NCBI GenBank assembly: GCA_019119995.1
Contig: DWVY01000055.1
Span: 1 to 59,431 of the forward strand
Length of the DNA stretch: 59,431 bases
Source of the DNA: Candidatus Mediterraneibacter faecavium
GTDB taxonomy: Bacteria; Bacillota; Clostridia; Lachnospirales; Lachnospiraceae
Direction: 5' to 3'
The position numbers and the translations under genes were made by a program. This document shows positions 27,752 to 35,964 of this stretch, one piece after another. Below the pieces are notes generated by a model. It saw only the letters and a program-made list of their open reading frames with translations, had not been told where the DNA came from and made no database searches. Within the stretch, counting starts at the first letter, position 1. Each line of letters opens with the position of its first letter.

Positions 27752-29314
27752 ATGAAAATGGATAGCATTTTTCTTCAGAGGATGAGAGAAAACCGCAGAT
27801 GGTTCCTCATTATGAGTCTGATCTACGGGGCATTATTCACATTCTGTCTGTACCGCAATCTTTCGGGGATAACATTTCCTGTGATAACAGCGGTTTCACT
27901 CTGGTTTTCCGTACTTTTCCTCAGAAAAGCCGGGATAAATTTTCAGAAAGGCACTTTAAGGTATTTCGCGGGGATCCTTCTGCTCGGGATATCCACAGTG
28001 CTGACGGACAGCGGATTCTTTCACTTTTTCAACAGTGTGGGGATCGTCCTTCTCTTTATGATGGGGATGGCACATCAGCTATATAAAGACAGTGAATGGG
28101 GATTTACCGAGTATGTGAAAAAGTTTTTCAACATGCTGTGGACATGGATCATATCTGTGGGGGAACTTTTCCGCAGGAGAGGGAAAACTTCCGGGGCAGG
28201 AGATGATGGTGATGCGGCCGGGGGATCAGCGGAGCGCGCAGAGGCTGATGCGAAAGACAATACCGGTGCCCGGAAAATGAAATGGAAGAATGCCGGTCCC
28301 ATACTGCTGGGAATAGCAGCGGCATTGCTTATGCTCATCATCGTACTGCCTCTGCTCATGATGTCAGATGAGATCTTTTTACAGATTTTCAACAGACTTT
28401 TTCGGTTCCTCAATCCGTTCCGTTTTATGAGGAATATTGATTTCGGAAATATGATCGGTATCGTCTTCACATTCCTGTTCGGTACGGCTTCTCTGTATGC
28501 ATTTTTTGCAGGATTGTTCAAAATGAACCTGGGCGGGACAGATGTGAAAAAAGCGGGAAGTTCCAATTATATCACGGGGATAACTTTTACCGGGATCATG
28601 GCGGCGGTATATGTATTATACTCGGGGATCCAGATATTGTTTCTGTTTCTCAGACTGGATTCCGGACTGCCGGAGGGAGTCACTTATTCACAGTATGCAC
28701 ATCAGGGATTCTGGCAGCTGTTATTTGTCAGCATTATCAATTTCGTGACTGTACTTGTATGTGCAAAAATATTTGCGGATAACAGAGTCCTGAAGATCCT
28801 GCTCACTGTAATTTCCGTATGCACCTGTATCATGATCCTTTCAGCGGCGTACCGCATGGTGCTTTATGTAAGAGAATATGATCTCAGTTTTCTGAGAGTG
28901 CTGGTGCTCTGGTTCCTTGCAGTACTTATGGTCATCTTTTTCGGAGTGATCTACAGTATCTTCAAAAAGGAGTTCATGCTGTTCCGCTATATCACTGCGG
29001 TTGTGTCTGTCTGCTATATCCTGTTCTCTTTTGGTCGTCCGGACGCCCTGATCGCACGGTATAATATCCAAAATGCACAGGGGACGGAAGAAACGGATCT
29101 GTATTATCTGATGTATGGACTGTCAGAGGATGCGGCAGGCGAAATTGCCCGCATCGATGTCCGAGATATAAAAGACAGCGGCATAGCGACAGATGTGGAG
29201 AATTATTTTAAGGCGATAACCGGAGAAAATCAGAGAATGTCTCTGCGTGAGTGGAATTATTCCCGCGCAGCGGCAGGAAAAGCCGCGGAAGAATGGCTTT
29301 CAGACAGAGAATAA
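27752..29314 (+). CDS. DUF4153/DUF4173-like polytopic membrane protein (520 aa)
   Basis: About ten transmembrane helices are interrupted by a hydrophilic Gly/Ala/Asp-rich loop at roughly residues 140-175. A final soluble stretch of about 80 residues follows the last helix. The central MMSDEIFLQIFNRLFRFLN segment resembles DUF4153/DUF4173 proteins, which are often linked to DUF2975-XRE pairs. It begins 54 bp after the regulator with an AAAGGAGG site and probably ends this operon. Function unknown. Confidence 0.7.
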   Translation: MKMDSIFLQRMRENRRWFLIMSLIYGALFTFCLYRNLSGITFPVITAVSLWFSVLFLRKAGINFQKGTLRYFAGILLLGISTVLTDSGFFHFFNSVGIVLLFMMGMAHQLYKDSEWGFTEYVKKFFNMLWTWIISVGELFRRRGKTSGAGDDGDAAGGSAERAEADAKDNTGARKMKWKNAGPILLGIAAALLMLIIVLPLLMMSDEIFLQIFNRLFRFLNPFRFMRNIDFGNMIGIVFTFLFGTASLYAFFAGLFKMNLGGTDVKKAGSSNYITGITFTGIMAAVYVLYSGIQILFLFLRLDSGLPEGVTYSQYAHQGFWQLLFVSIINFVTVLVCAKIFADNRVLKILLTVISVCTCIMILSAAYRMVLYVREYDLSFLRVLVLWFLAVLMVIFFGVIYSIFKKEFMLFRYITAVVSVCYILFSFGRPDALIARYNIQNAQGTEETDLYYLMYGLSEDAAGEIARIDVRDIKDSGIATDVENYFKAITGENQRMSLREWNYSRAAAGKAAEEWLSDRE

Positions 29315-29387
29315 ATTACCGGGATCCGGAATATACTGTATCAGGATGTATCACTGACGGGGCGGAGATCATTGCAGTGGTATAGAG

Positions 29388-29621
29388 ATGACGGGAAAGG
29401 GTGCGGATCATTTGGGAAAGAAGATCATATCGGCCGCGGTACAATTTTTTATACGGGCAGTCGTGGGAATGGCTCTGATATTTTTTATAAATCAGTATGT
29501 GATCCCGCCTGATTCTTCAATTAATGTGGGAATGAACGCGGTATCCTTTTTGACATCCGGAACCCTTGGAATTCCGGGCGTCGGGCTACTTTACGGGATC
29601 ATGTGCTATCAGATTTTGTGA
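29388..29621 (+). CDS. BofA-like pro-sigmaK processing inhibitor family protein (77 aa)
   Basis: A small protein with two hydrophobic segments and the family signature INVGMNAVSFLTSGTLGIPG, leading to GVGLLYGIMCY. BofA restrains the SpoIVFB protease during sporulation in Bacillus; many BofA-family genes in Clostridia lie in varied contexts. It implies a spore-forming ancestry. The ribosome site before ATG 29388 is weak. Confidence 0.8.
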   Translation: MTGKGADHLGKKIISAAVQFFIRAVVGMALIFFINQYVIPPDSSINVGMNAVSFLTSGTLGIPGVGLLYGIMCYQIL

Positions 29622-29636
29622 GTTTTTTACAAAAAT

Positions 29637-29678
29637 CGGCGGATTTTATTTTGGCTCTGGACAAATTAAAATCCGCCG
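29637..29678 (+). terminator. Terminator before the pilus operon
   Basis: A perfect 12-bp inverted repeat, CGGCGGATTTTA (29637-29648) and its complement (29667-29678), lies just after the BofA-like gene and is followed by TTTAT. Its loop and right arm contain the -35 and spacer of the pilus-operon promoter. Confidence 0.65.
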
Positions 29679-29686
29679 TTTATAAT
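29658..29686 (+). promoter_or_regulatory. Promoter of the Tad/Flp pilus operon
   Basis: TGGACA and a perfect TATAAT are 17 bp apart. Transcription from about 29693 gives a leader of about 130 nt before the first gene. It overlaps the preceding terminator hairpin. Confidence 0.7.
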
Positions 29687-29718
29687 GCGTCTTACACAAC
29701 AGGGATCCACCTGATGTC

Positions 29719-29777
29719 ACACCGGCTTTTGAGGGAAAGCACACGGTGTCAATAAGCCGGATCTAGGGAAATCCGGC
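29719..29777 (+). promoter_or_regulatory. Structured leader of the pilus operon
   Basis: Two consecutive hairpins are possible: ACACCG-GCTTT with AAAGC...CGGTGT (29719-29749), and GCCGGAT with ATCCGGC (29756-29777). AAGCCGG (29754-29760) could instead pair with upstream CCGGCTT (29722-29728), so two folds compete. It does not match the c-di-GMP, cobalamin, TPP or SAM riboswitch signatures I know. A regulatory role is inferred. Confidence 0.4.
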
Positions 29778-29826
29778 AGTCATTATCTTTATTCGTGCTG
29801 CAAGAGCTCGCGGCAAAATTCAGATT

Positions 29827-30870
29827 ATGTCAGAAGAAAAAAGAAGAAATGTATCAGGCAGTTTTGTAGTCTGTGATGAGCAGGAGGATTACATCGAACA
29901 TCTTTTTGCGATCCTGTCGGAACAGCTCTCTGGAGAGTATCAGTTCCATCTTTTTCACGACCCTGCAAAAATGCTGGAATTTATGGAGACGGAAGAGACA
30001 GAGGCACTGCTGATCGGCGAGGAATACAGGGATAAGATCGACGATCTGTCTAATGTACCGAGGATTTTTGTACTTACAGATATCATGAAAGATCATCCGG
30101 AAGATGATATGATCCCTGTATTCCGCTACCAGTCTGCAAGCCAGATCTTAGAACAGATCCGGCACGGGAGTAAGATCTTTGACAGGCGTTTCTCCGTGCA
30201 GAAAAAGGGAAGAAAACGGATCCGGGATGAGCCGGAAGCTGTGAAAGTGCAGGAGAAGACCAGAAGTATGTCTCCGAAGGTCAGTCTGCAGACGCGCGGT
30301 CTGATCGGCGTGTATTCACCCGTGCACAGGATCGGCAAGACAAGATTTGCCCTGAGGCTGGGCGAGAAGCTCTCAGAACAGATCCCGGTATTATACCTCA
30401 ATCTGGAGGGATATGCAGGAGGCAGTTATTATTTCCCGGAGGAGACAGAACAGGACCTGGGGGATCTGATCTACTGTATGAAGCAGGAGAGGACAGATCA
30501 CGGGTTAAAGATCAGTTCTATGACAGGACATCTGGGAGGGATGGATTATATCATGCCCATGGAAAATGAGCTGGATCTCAGGTCAGTCAGAGGCGGGGAA
30601 TGGATCAGCCTGTTCGACCAGATCCTTGAAAAGTGTATTTATGAAGCGGTCATTCTGGATCTGGGAGACTGTATCGACGGACTTTATGATATCCTGCAAA
30701 AATGCTCAAGGATCTACACTCCCTATATCCGGGAAGGCGCGGCTATGGCCAAGCTGGAGCAATATGAGAAAAACCTGCGGACAACAGGATATGGCGATAT
30801 CCTGGCCCGCACAGTGAAAAAGCAGATGCAAAGAAAACGTCATGATACGGAAAGGGCGGAGACAGAGTAA
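29827..30870 (+). CDS. TadZ/CpaE-like pilus assembly ATPase (347 aa)
   Basis: The first gene of the Tad/Flp pilus operon. A response-regulator-like N-domain (about 10-115, lacking a clear phosphoacceptor context) is joined through a basic linker to a MinD/ParA-type P-loop domain (IGVYSPVHRIGKTRFALRL near 160, and VILDLGDCIDGLYD near 275). Proteins of this type localise the pilus machine at the membrane. ATG 29827 has no recognisable Shine-Dalgarno sequence, and an in-frame stop at 29764 prevents a long extension. It overlaps the next start by one base. Confidence 0.82.
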   Translation: MSEEKRRNVSGSFVVCDEQEDYIEHLFAILSEQLSGEYQFHLFHDPAKMLEFMETEETEALLIGEEYRDKIDDLSNVPRIFVLTDIMKDHPEDDMIPVFRYQSASQILEQIRHGSKIFDRRFSVQKKGRKRIRDEPEAVKVQEKTRSMSPKVSLQTRGLIGVYSPVHRIGKTRFALRLGEKLSEQIPVLYLNLEGYAGGSYYFPEETEQDLGDLIYCMKQERTDHGLKISSMTGHLGGMDYIMPMENELDLRSVRGGEWISLFDQILEKCIYEAVILDLGDCIDGLYDILQKCSRIYTPYIREGAAMAKLEQYEKNLRTTGYGDILARTVKKQMQRKRHDTERAETE

Positions 30871-32084
30871 TGATAAAGTCAGAACTGCTGTATGAAAAGG
30901 TGATGCTCCGTCTGGACATGACAAGGGAGACCGGGGAGGAGGAGCTTCAGGAGATCATCCTTGCAGTCATCGAAGAAGCGGCGGAAGAGGAATTTCTGCC
31001 GCTGAGCGAGAAGATCCGGATCAGCCGGGAATTGTTCAATGCGTTCCGCCGGCTGGATATCCTGCAGGATCTGATTGAGGATGATTCCATAACAGAGATC
31101 ATGGTGAACGGGACGGAGAATATTTTCTATGAGAAAGGCGGAAGGCTGTACCGTACGGACAGACACTTTATCTCGGAAGAGCGGCTCTGTGATGTCATCC
31201 AGCAGATCGTAGGGGAGACAAACCGGTATGTGAATGAATCTTCCCCTGTCGTAGATGCCAGGCTGAGAGACGGCTCCCGTGTCAATGTAGTATTAAAACC
31301 GGTTGCCGTGAACGGCCCGATCATGACGATCCGGAAATTCCCGTCAGAAGCGATCACGATGGAGCAGCTTATCCGGATGGGGAGCCTTACGAGAGAGGCT
31401 GCGGAGTTCATCCGGCGGCTCGTGGAAGCCAAATATAACATCTTTGTGAGCGGCGGGACCGGAGCGGGGAAGACGACGTTCCTCAATGCGATGTCGGATT
31501 ATATCCCGAAGGAAGAGCGGATCATAACCATCGAGGATAATGCCGAATTACAGATACAGGGTGTGGACAATCTTGTGCGTCTGGAGGCCAGAGGCGCCAA
31601 CCTGGAAGGGGAAGGCGCGGTCACGATCCGGGATCTGATCCGTTCGGCTCTCAGGATGAGGCCGGACCGGATCATTGTCGGGGAAGTAAGGGGAGAGGAG
31701 ACCGTGGATATGATATCTTCCGCAATGCTGAACGGACACAGCGGATCTATGTCTACCGGACATGCCAACAACCCGGCGGATATGCTCCACAGACTTGAGA
31801 CTATGATGATGATGGGGATCGACCTTCCGCTCCAGGCCATCCAGAGACAGATCGCGTCCGCGCTGGATGTCATCATCCATCTGGGAAGGCTTCGGGATAA
31901 GAGCAGGAGAGTCCTTAAGATCGAAGAAGTACTTGACTGCAGGGACGGGAGGATCAGGACAGAGACATTGTATGAATTCAGAGAGGAGGGGATGAAAGAT
32001 GAAAAGATTGAAGGAAGCCTTGTGAAAGATGGCGAGATCCAAAACAGAGAGAAGCTCGTGGCTGCAGGATATAACGAAGTCTGA
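30870..32084 (+). CDS. cpaF: CpaF/TadA-type secretion ATPase (404 aa)
   Basis: The hexameric motor ATPase for Tad/Flp pilus assembly, cytoplasmic. Walker A is SGGTGAGKTTFLNAM, the Asp box is ITIEDNAELQIQ, Walker B is RPDRIIVGEVRGEE and the His box is GSMSTGHANNP, all normally placed. Length is typical. The start codon overlaps the end of the TadZ-like gene (ATGA-type junction), implying tight coupling. Confidence 0.96.
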   Translation: MIKSELLYEKVMLRLDMTRETGEEELQEIILAVIEEAAEEEFLPLSEKIRISRELFNAFRRLDILQDLIEDDSITEIMVNGTENIFYEKGGRLYRTDRHFISEERLCDVIQQIVGETNRYVNESSPVVDARLRDGSRVNVVLKPVAVNGPIMTIRKFPSEAITMEQLIRMGSLTREAAEFIRRLVEAKYNIFVSGGTGAGKTTFLNAMSDYIPKEERIITIEDNAELQIQGVDNLVRLEARGANLEGEGAVTIRDLIRSALRMRPDRIIVGEVRGEETVDMISSAMLNGHSGSMSTGHANNPADMLHRLETMMMMGIDLPLQAIQRQIASALDVIIHLGRLRDKSRRVLKIEEVLDCRDGRIRTETLYEFREEGMKDEKIEGSLVKDGEIQNREKLVAAGYNEV

Positions 32085-32787
32085 GTATATCCTCGGTGTG
32101 ATCAGGACGACAGGTATCTACCTGCTGATATTATATGTTTTTTACGGTACATTTGCGGCAGCCCCATTTCTGCTCCCGGTGTGGTTTCTGTATATGAGAG
32201 ACTGGATCGCAGATACAGCAAGAAAGAAAGAGCAGCAGTTCAGATCGCAGTTCCGTGACAGTATCCAGGAGATGTCGGCAGTGCTGAAAGCGGGATACTC
32301 TGTAGAAAATGCGATCCGTGAAGTGGGAAAGGAACTGATCACTCTGTATGAGAAAGACGCCAGGATCAGAAAGGAATATGACAGGATGACACATCAGCTT
32401 GATCTGAAAATGCCGGCGGCTGAAGTGCTCGAGCAATTTGCGGAGCGCACGGGACAGGAAGATGTAGAAGACTTCGTCAATGTCTTTGCAGCGGCAAAGA
32501 AAAGCGGCGGGGACAGCATCACGATCATAAGGAATGCAGTCCGGATCATCAGCGGGAAGATCGATACGGAAAAAGAGATCCAGACGATGATCGCTTCGAA
32601 TAAGCTGGAATTCGAGATCATGTGCGCAGTCCCATTCGTGATCATCCTTTATATGAAGATGACATTCGGGGACTTCCTGAATGTACTGTACGGAAATATG
32701 GCGGGGGTGATCGTTATGACAGTCTGTCTGTGTGTCTATATTGCAGCCTATTGTATCGGAAGAAGGATCATCCGGATCGAAGTATGA
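32029..32787 (+). CDS. TadB-like pilus inner-membrane platform protein (252 aa)
   Basis: An N-terminal hydrophobic pair (about 22-50), a type II secretion F-domain (FRDSIQEMSAVLKAGYSVENA, then ...DVEDFVNVFAAAKKSGGD) and two C-terminal membrane helices identify a TadB homologue. The start at 32029 overlaps cpaF by 56 bp, which is long; an internal start is possible but no better ribosome site is visible. It pairs with the TadC-like protein encoded next. Confidence 0.85.
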   Translation: MARSKTERSSWLQDITKSEYILGVIRTTGIYLLILYVFYGTFAAAPFLLPVWFLYMRDWIADTARKKEQQFRSQFRDSIQEMSAVLKAGYSVENAIREVGKELITLYEKDARIRKEYDRMTHQLDLKMPAAEVLEQFAERTGQEDVEDFVNVFAAAKKSGGDSITIIRNAVRIISGKIDTEKEIQTMIASNKLEFEIMCAVPFVIILYMKMTFGDFLNVLYGNMAGVIVMTVCLCVYIAAYCIGRRIIRIEV

Positions 32788-32801
32788 TCAAAGGAGCAGA
32801 A

Positions 32802-34055
32802 ATGAAATGGAAAAGGATAAAGAAGACCATCAGAGAGAATCCGGTTTATTTAAAGGCAGGGATCCTGGCGGCTGCGGCTGTGATCTGTTTCGTATGTTTA
32901 TACATATGGGATAACAGCAGGGAGATCCGGACAAATGAAAATGGGGAAAAGATTCTTGAGAGAGAGGAAAACGGAGAAGACCAGACCCGCGGGATGAAAG
33001 TCCGGATCGGAGATAAAGAAGAGGAGATAGATGTATCCGTTTCCGGACGAAAGTATAATGCTGAAGAATTAAAAAAAGCATTCACAGATGCCGGAGATAA
33101 GCTTGAGACACTGATCCTCGGAGAAAATGAAAGTCTTGATGAAGTGAGATCAGATCTTGACCTGATCACCGAGATCCCCGGTACGGGAATCGCAGTTTCG
33201 TGGCAGCCGGACCGTTATGACGTGATCGACAGCCGGGGCTGCATCCAGGAGGATGCCCTGACTGAGGATGGGGCTGTCGTCAAGCTGACTGCCGTACTGT
33301 CATATGAAGGTGAGAAAGCATCCCATGAATTCTATATTAAGGTATTCCCGCCGGTCCTAAACAGTGAGGAACAGCTGATGGAAGATGTTGAGAGCAGTGT
33401 CGTCCGGGCGGATGAAGAGACCAGAACAGAAAATTATATGGTGCTGCCTGATCAGGTAAACGGGGAAAAGATCCAGTGGGACTACGGGACAGAGACAAGG
33501 GCAGCCGCGGTCCTCATCCTGGGGAGCGGAGCAGCAGTTATGCTGATCGTGTCGGACGGACAGAGAAAAAAGGAAGAAGAGAAAAAGCAGGTCCGACAGA
33601 TGAAGCTGGATTATCCGAAGATCGTAAACAAATTTAATCTGTATATACGTGCAGGTATGACCATAAGGCGGGCGTGGTTTATGATCGCCTGGGATTATGA
33701 AAAGAAGCAGTCAGGAAAAGAAGGAAGAAAGGCGTACGACGAGATGGTATACGCCATGCACCAGATAAGCGGAGGCATACCGGAAGGCGAGTGTTACGAG
33801 AAATACGGCATGCGCTGCAATGTATCTTCCTACAGAAAGTTCGGCGCCCTGCTTGCCCAGAATCTGAGAAAAGGTTCGGGAGGACTCACGGAGATACTCG
33901 GACGTGAAGCGGAAGAAGCATTTGAAGACAGGAAGAATCTGGCGAAGAAACTCGGAGAAGAAGCCGGGACAAAACTGATGATCCCGATGTTCCTTATGCT
34001 GGTCATCGTGTTTGCAATCGTAATCATCCCGGCGTTCTTCTCCATCCAGATATAG
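32802..34055 (+). CDS. TadC-like pilus platform protein with large extracytoplasmic insert (417 aa)
   Basis: The ATG at 32802 follows AAAGGAG. The N-terminus has one membrane helix (about 16-35), then a soluble region of about 200 residues rich in Glu and Asp, a second helix (about 235-253), a type II secretion F-domain (MKLDYPKIVNKFNLYIRAGM onwards) and a final hydrophobic segment. Standard TadC proteins lack so large a domain before the F-domain; here it is predicted to be outside the membrane and could contact pilin. An earlier in-frame ATG at 32622 is a frame extension over the TadB gene and is rejected. Confidence 0.82.
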   Translation: MKWKRIKKTIRENPVYLKAGILAAAAVICFVCLYIWDNSREIRTNENGEKILEREENGEDQTRGMKVRIGDKEEEIDVSVSGRKYNAEELKKAFTDAGDKLETLILGENESLDEVRSDLDLITEIPGTGIAVSWQPDRYDVIDSRGCIQEDALTEDGAVVKLTAVLSYEGEKASHEFYIKVFPPVLNSEEQLMEDVESSVVRADEETRTENYMVLPDQVNGEKIQWDYGTETRAAAVLILGSGAAVMLIVSDGQRKKEEEKKQVRQMKLDYPKIVNKFNLYIRAGMTIRRAWFMIAWDYEKKQSGKEGRKAYDEMVYAMHQISGGIPEGECYEKYGMRCNVSSYRKFGALLAQNLRKGSGGLTEILGREAEEAFEDRKNLAKKLGEEAGTKLMIPMFLMLVIVFAIVIIPAFFSIQI

Positions 34056-34066
34056 AAAAGGAGGAA

Positions 34067-34294
34067 ATGGCATTGAAAACAATTGTAACAAGATCGAAAC
34101 AGAAATTAAGGTCAGTCAAAGACAAATGGAAAGAAATCTATATGAGGCACCGATATCTGTCGGGGATCACAGTGATCGAGCTTGTCCTCATCCTTGTCAT
34201 AGTGATCGCTCTGCTGCTTATCTTCAAAAATCAGCTCATCGATCTGATCAATACGATATTCGATAAGATCGTATCGGAGAGTTCCGGGATCTGA
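34067..34294 (+). CDS. Flp1-like pilin subunit (75 aa)
   Basis: A small basic N-terminal leader (about 1-32) is followed by a single hydrophobic helix starting GITVIELVLILVIVIALLLI, with Glu at the class-typical fifth position after the predicted prepilin-peptidase cut, then a short tail. Size and layout match Flp1-family pilins of Gram-positive Tad systems. It has the best ribosome site of the operon (AAAGGAGG) and is followed by a stable hairpin, fitting high expression of the major subunit. Confidence 0.85.
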   Translation: MALKTIVTRSKQKLRSVKDKWKEIYMRHRYLSGITVIELVLILVIVIALLLIFKNQLIDLINTIFDKIVSESSGI

Positions 34295-34295
34295 C

Positions 34296-34327
34296 GTAAC
34301 AGTTCGGCTAGATGACCGAACTGTTAC
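34296..34327 (+). terminator. Hairpin after the pilin gene
   Basis: A perfect 12-bp stem GTAACAGTTCGG (34296-34307) with its complement (34316-34327) and an 8-nt loop lies 2 bp after the pilin stop. There is no T-run, so it probably stabilises the upstream mRNA or only partly terminates. Confidence 0.65.
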
Positions 34328-34359
34328 AATCGCAAATATAGATAAGAGAGGAAGCGGCT

Positions 34360-35856
34360 ATGAAGAAAGCGGAGATCACGGCATTCCTGAGTCTCGTTTT
34401 TATACTTACGATATCTTTTGTTCTGGGAATCCTTGAGATTTCCGTGATACATACGACGAAGAACCTGAACCGACTTACGGCGGACAGGGCGGTGTTCTCG
34501 GTGTTTGGAGAATATCACAGAAAACTCCTGGAAGACTATCATGTATTTGCTATAGAGGGGAGTTACGGGACGGGAGGATACAGTGAAGACAAGCTGACTG
34601 GAAGGATGCAGTATTACGGCACTGCCGGCATGGAACAGGAGATCACGGGGATCCAGTATCTGACGGATCTGAACGGCCAGGCGTTCCGAGAGCAGGCGCT
34701 CCAGTATATGGAGGAGAGGTACGGACTTTCACTTATCCGTGATTTTACCGGTCTTACTTCCCAGTGGGAAGAGCAGGCGATACAGGGACAAGATATGGAA
34801 GAGACAGAAGGAAGTATACTTGATCAGGTGAATGACCTGATGGAAAGTGCACAGTCTTCCGGAGAAGGCGGCGGAGCTGATCCGGAGGGAAATCCGGGCA
34901 CGGACTCTGCGGGACCGGGAACAGATGTGAGCGCATCGGATCCGGCAGGGATGGAAGATCTGACGGAAGGCGGACCGTTTACCTGCATCGAAGAGATTGA
35001 AAAGTCGGGGATCCTTTCTGTAGTAATGCCGAAAGATATGGAACTTTCCGGTCTGGAGATAGATCCTGATACGCAGCCGTCCACCAGAAGCCTGAATACC
35101 GGAAGAGGAACATTTCCGGTCAGACAGGGAACGAACGGGATAGAGGAAAAGCTGCTCTTTAATGAATATGTGCTGAAAAACTTTTCCAGTGCCGTGCCGG
35201 ATGAAGGGGGCAGCGGAAATACAGGAGAAAACACGGAAGCGGGAAGCCGTTCTCTTGCATATGAGGCGGAATACATACTCGAGGGGAAGTCTTCTGATAA
35301 GGAAAATCTGGAATCATTTCTGATGAAACTGTTCCTGGTGCGTATGGCGCTGAATTACGTCTATCTCATGGGAGACTCGGCAAAGCAGGCGGAAGTATCG
35401 GCTCTTGCCGTTGCCGTGACCACTGCTCTCTTGATCCCGGAGGCAGCGGAAGTGCTGAAACAGCTGATCCTTCTGGCATGGGCTGCCGGTGAAAGCGTGG
35501 TCGATATCCGGGTGCTGCTTTCCGGCAGCAGGACGGCTCTTATGAAAACGTCTGATACATGGCAGCTTCCGCTTTCATCTCTGCTGACGCTGGGGAGAGG
35601 AACAGAGCAGATTGACGGTTCTGACGTATCCGGTGGGATCACATACAAAGATTATCTGAGAATGTTCCTCTTTCTGAAAGATCCGGACGAAATAACCATG
35701 CGTGTACTGGACCGGGTCGAAGAGAATATAAAGCTGGAATATGGTATGGAATGGTTCAGGACCGATCAGTGTATCACAAAAATTGAGACGAAGAATACGT
35801 CAGAGATCTTAGGCGGGATCACGTATACATTTCCGGTCTATTTCGGATATGAATGA
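34360..35856 (+). CDS. DUF5702 family pilus-operon protein (498 aa)
   Basis: One N-terminal membrane helix (ITAFLSLVFILTISFVLGIL) is followed by a long extracytoplasmic domain with a Gly/Ser/Asp-rich low-complexity section (about 160-205). The N-terminus resembles the TadG/TadE start (polar patch, then helix, then LNRLTADRAVFSVFGEYHRK), consistent with DUF5702 proteins found in Clostridial Tad loci. It may be a minor or tip component; this is inferred from position. Confidence 0.78.
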   Translation: MKKAEITAFLSLVFILTISFVLGILEISVIHTTKNLNRLTADRAVFSVFGEYHRKLLEDYHVFAIEGSYGTGGYSEDKLTGRMQYYGTAGMEQEITGIQYLTDLNGQAFREQALQYMEERYGLSLIRDFTGLTSQWEEQAIQGQDMEETEGSILDQVNDLMESAQSSGEGGGADPEGNPGTDSAGPGTDVSASDPAGMEDLTEGGPFTCIEEIEKSGILSVVMPKDMELSGLEIDPDTQPSTRSLNTGRGTFPVRQGTNGIEEKLLFNEYVLKNFSSAVPDEGGSGNTGENTEAGSRSLAYEAEYILEGKSSDKENLESFLMKLFLVRMALNYVYLMGDSAKQAEVSALAVAVTTALLIPEAAEVLKQLILLAWAAGESVVDIRVLLSGSRTALMKTSDTWQLPLSSLLTLGRGTEQIDGSDVSGGITYKDYLRMFLFLKDPDEITMRVLDRVEENIKLEYGMEWFRTDQCITKIETKNTSEILGGITYTFPVYFGYE

Positions 35857-35964
35857 CCGGTATCATCCCCGGTACAGATGCCCTTTCATCCAACGCATTC
35901 CCTCATGCGTATCCCAAAGAAACTATCAAATATATGCCCATAAGAAAGGAAAAAAATCGGCGCG

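Noticed and set aside
29690..29826. Possible c-di-GMP or cobalamin riboswitch before the pilus operon
   Set aside because: Although pilus genes are often under c-di-GMP riboswitches, the conserved core sequences of the GEMM and cobalamin classes are not present. Kept only as an unidentified structured leader.
32622..32801. N-terminal extension of the TadC-like gene
   Set aside because: It overlaps the TadB gene in another frame, while ATG 32802 has an ideal ribosome site.
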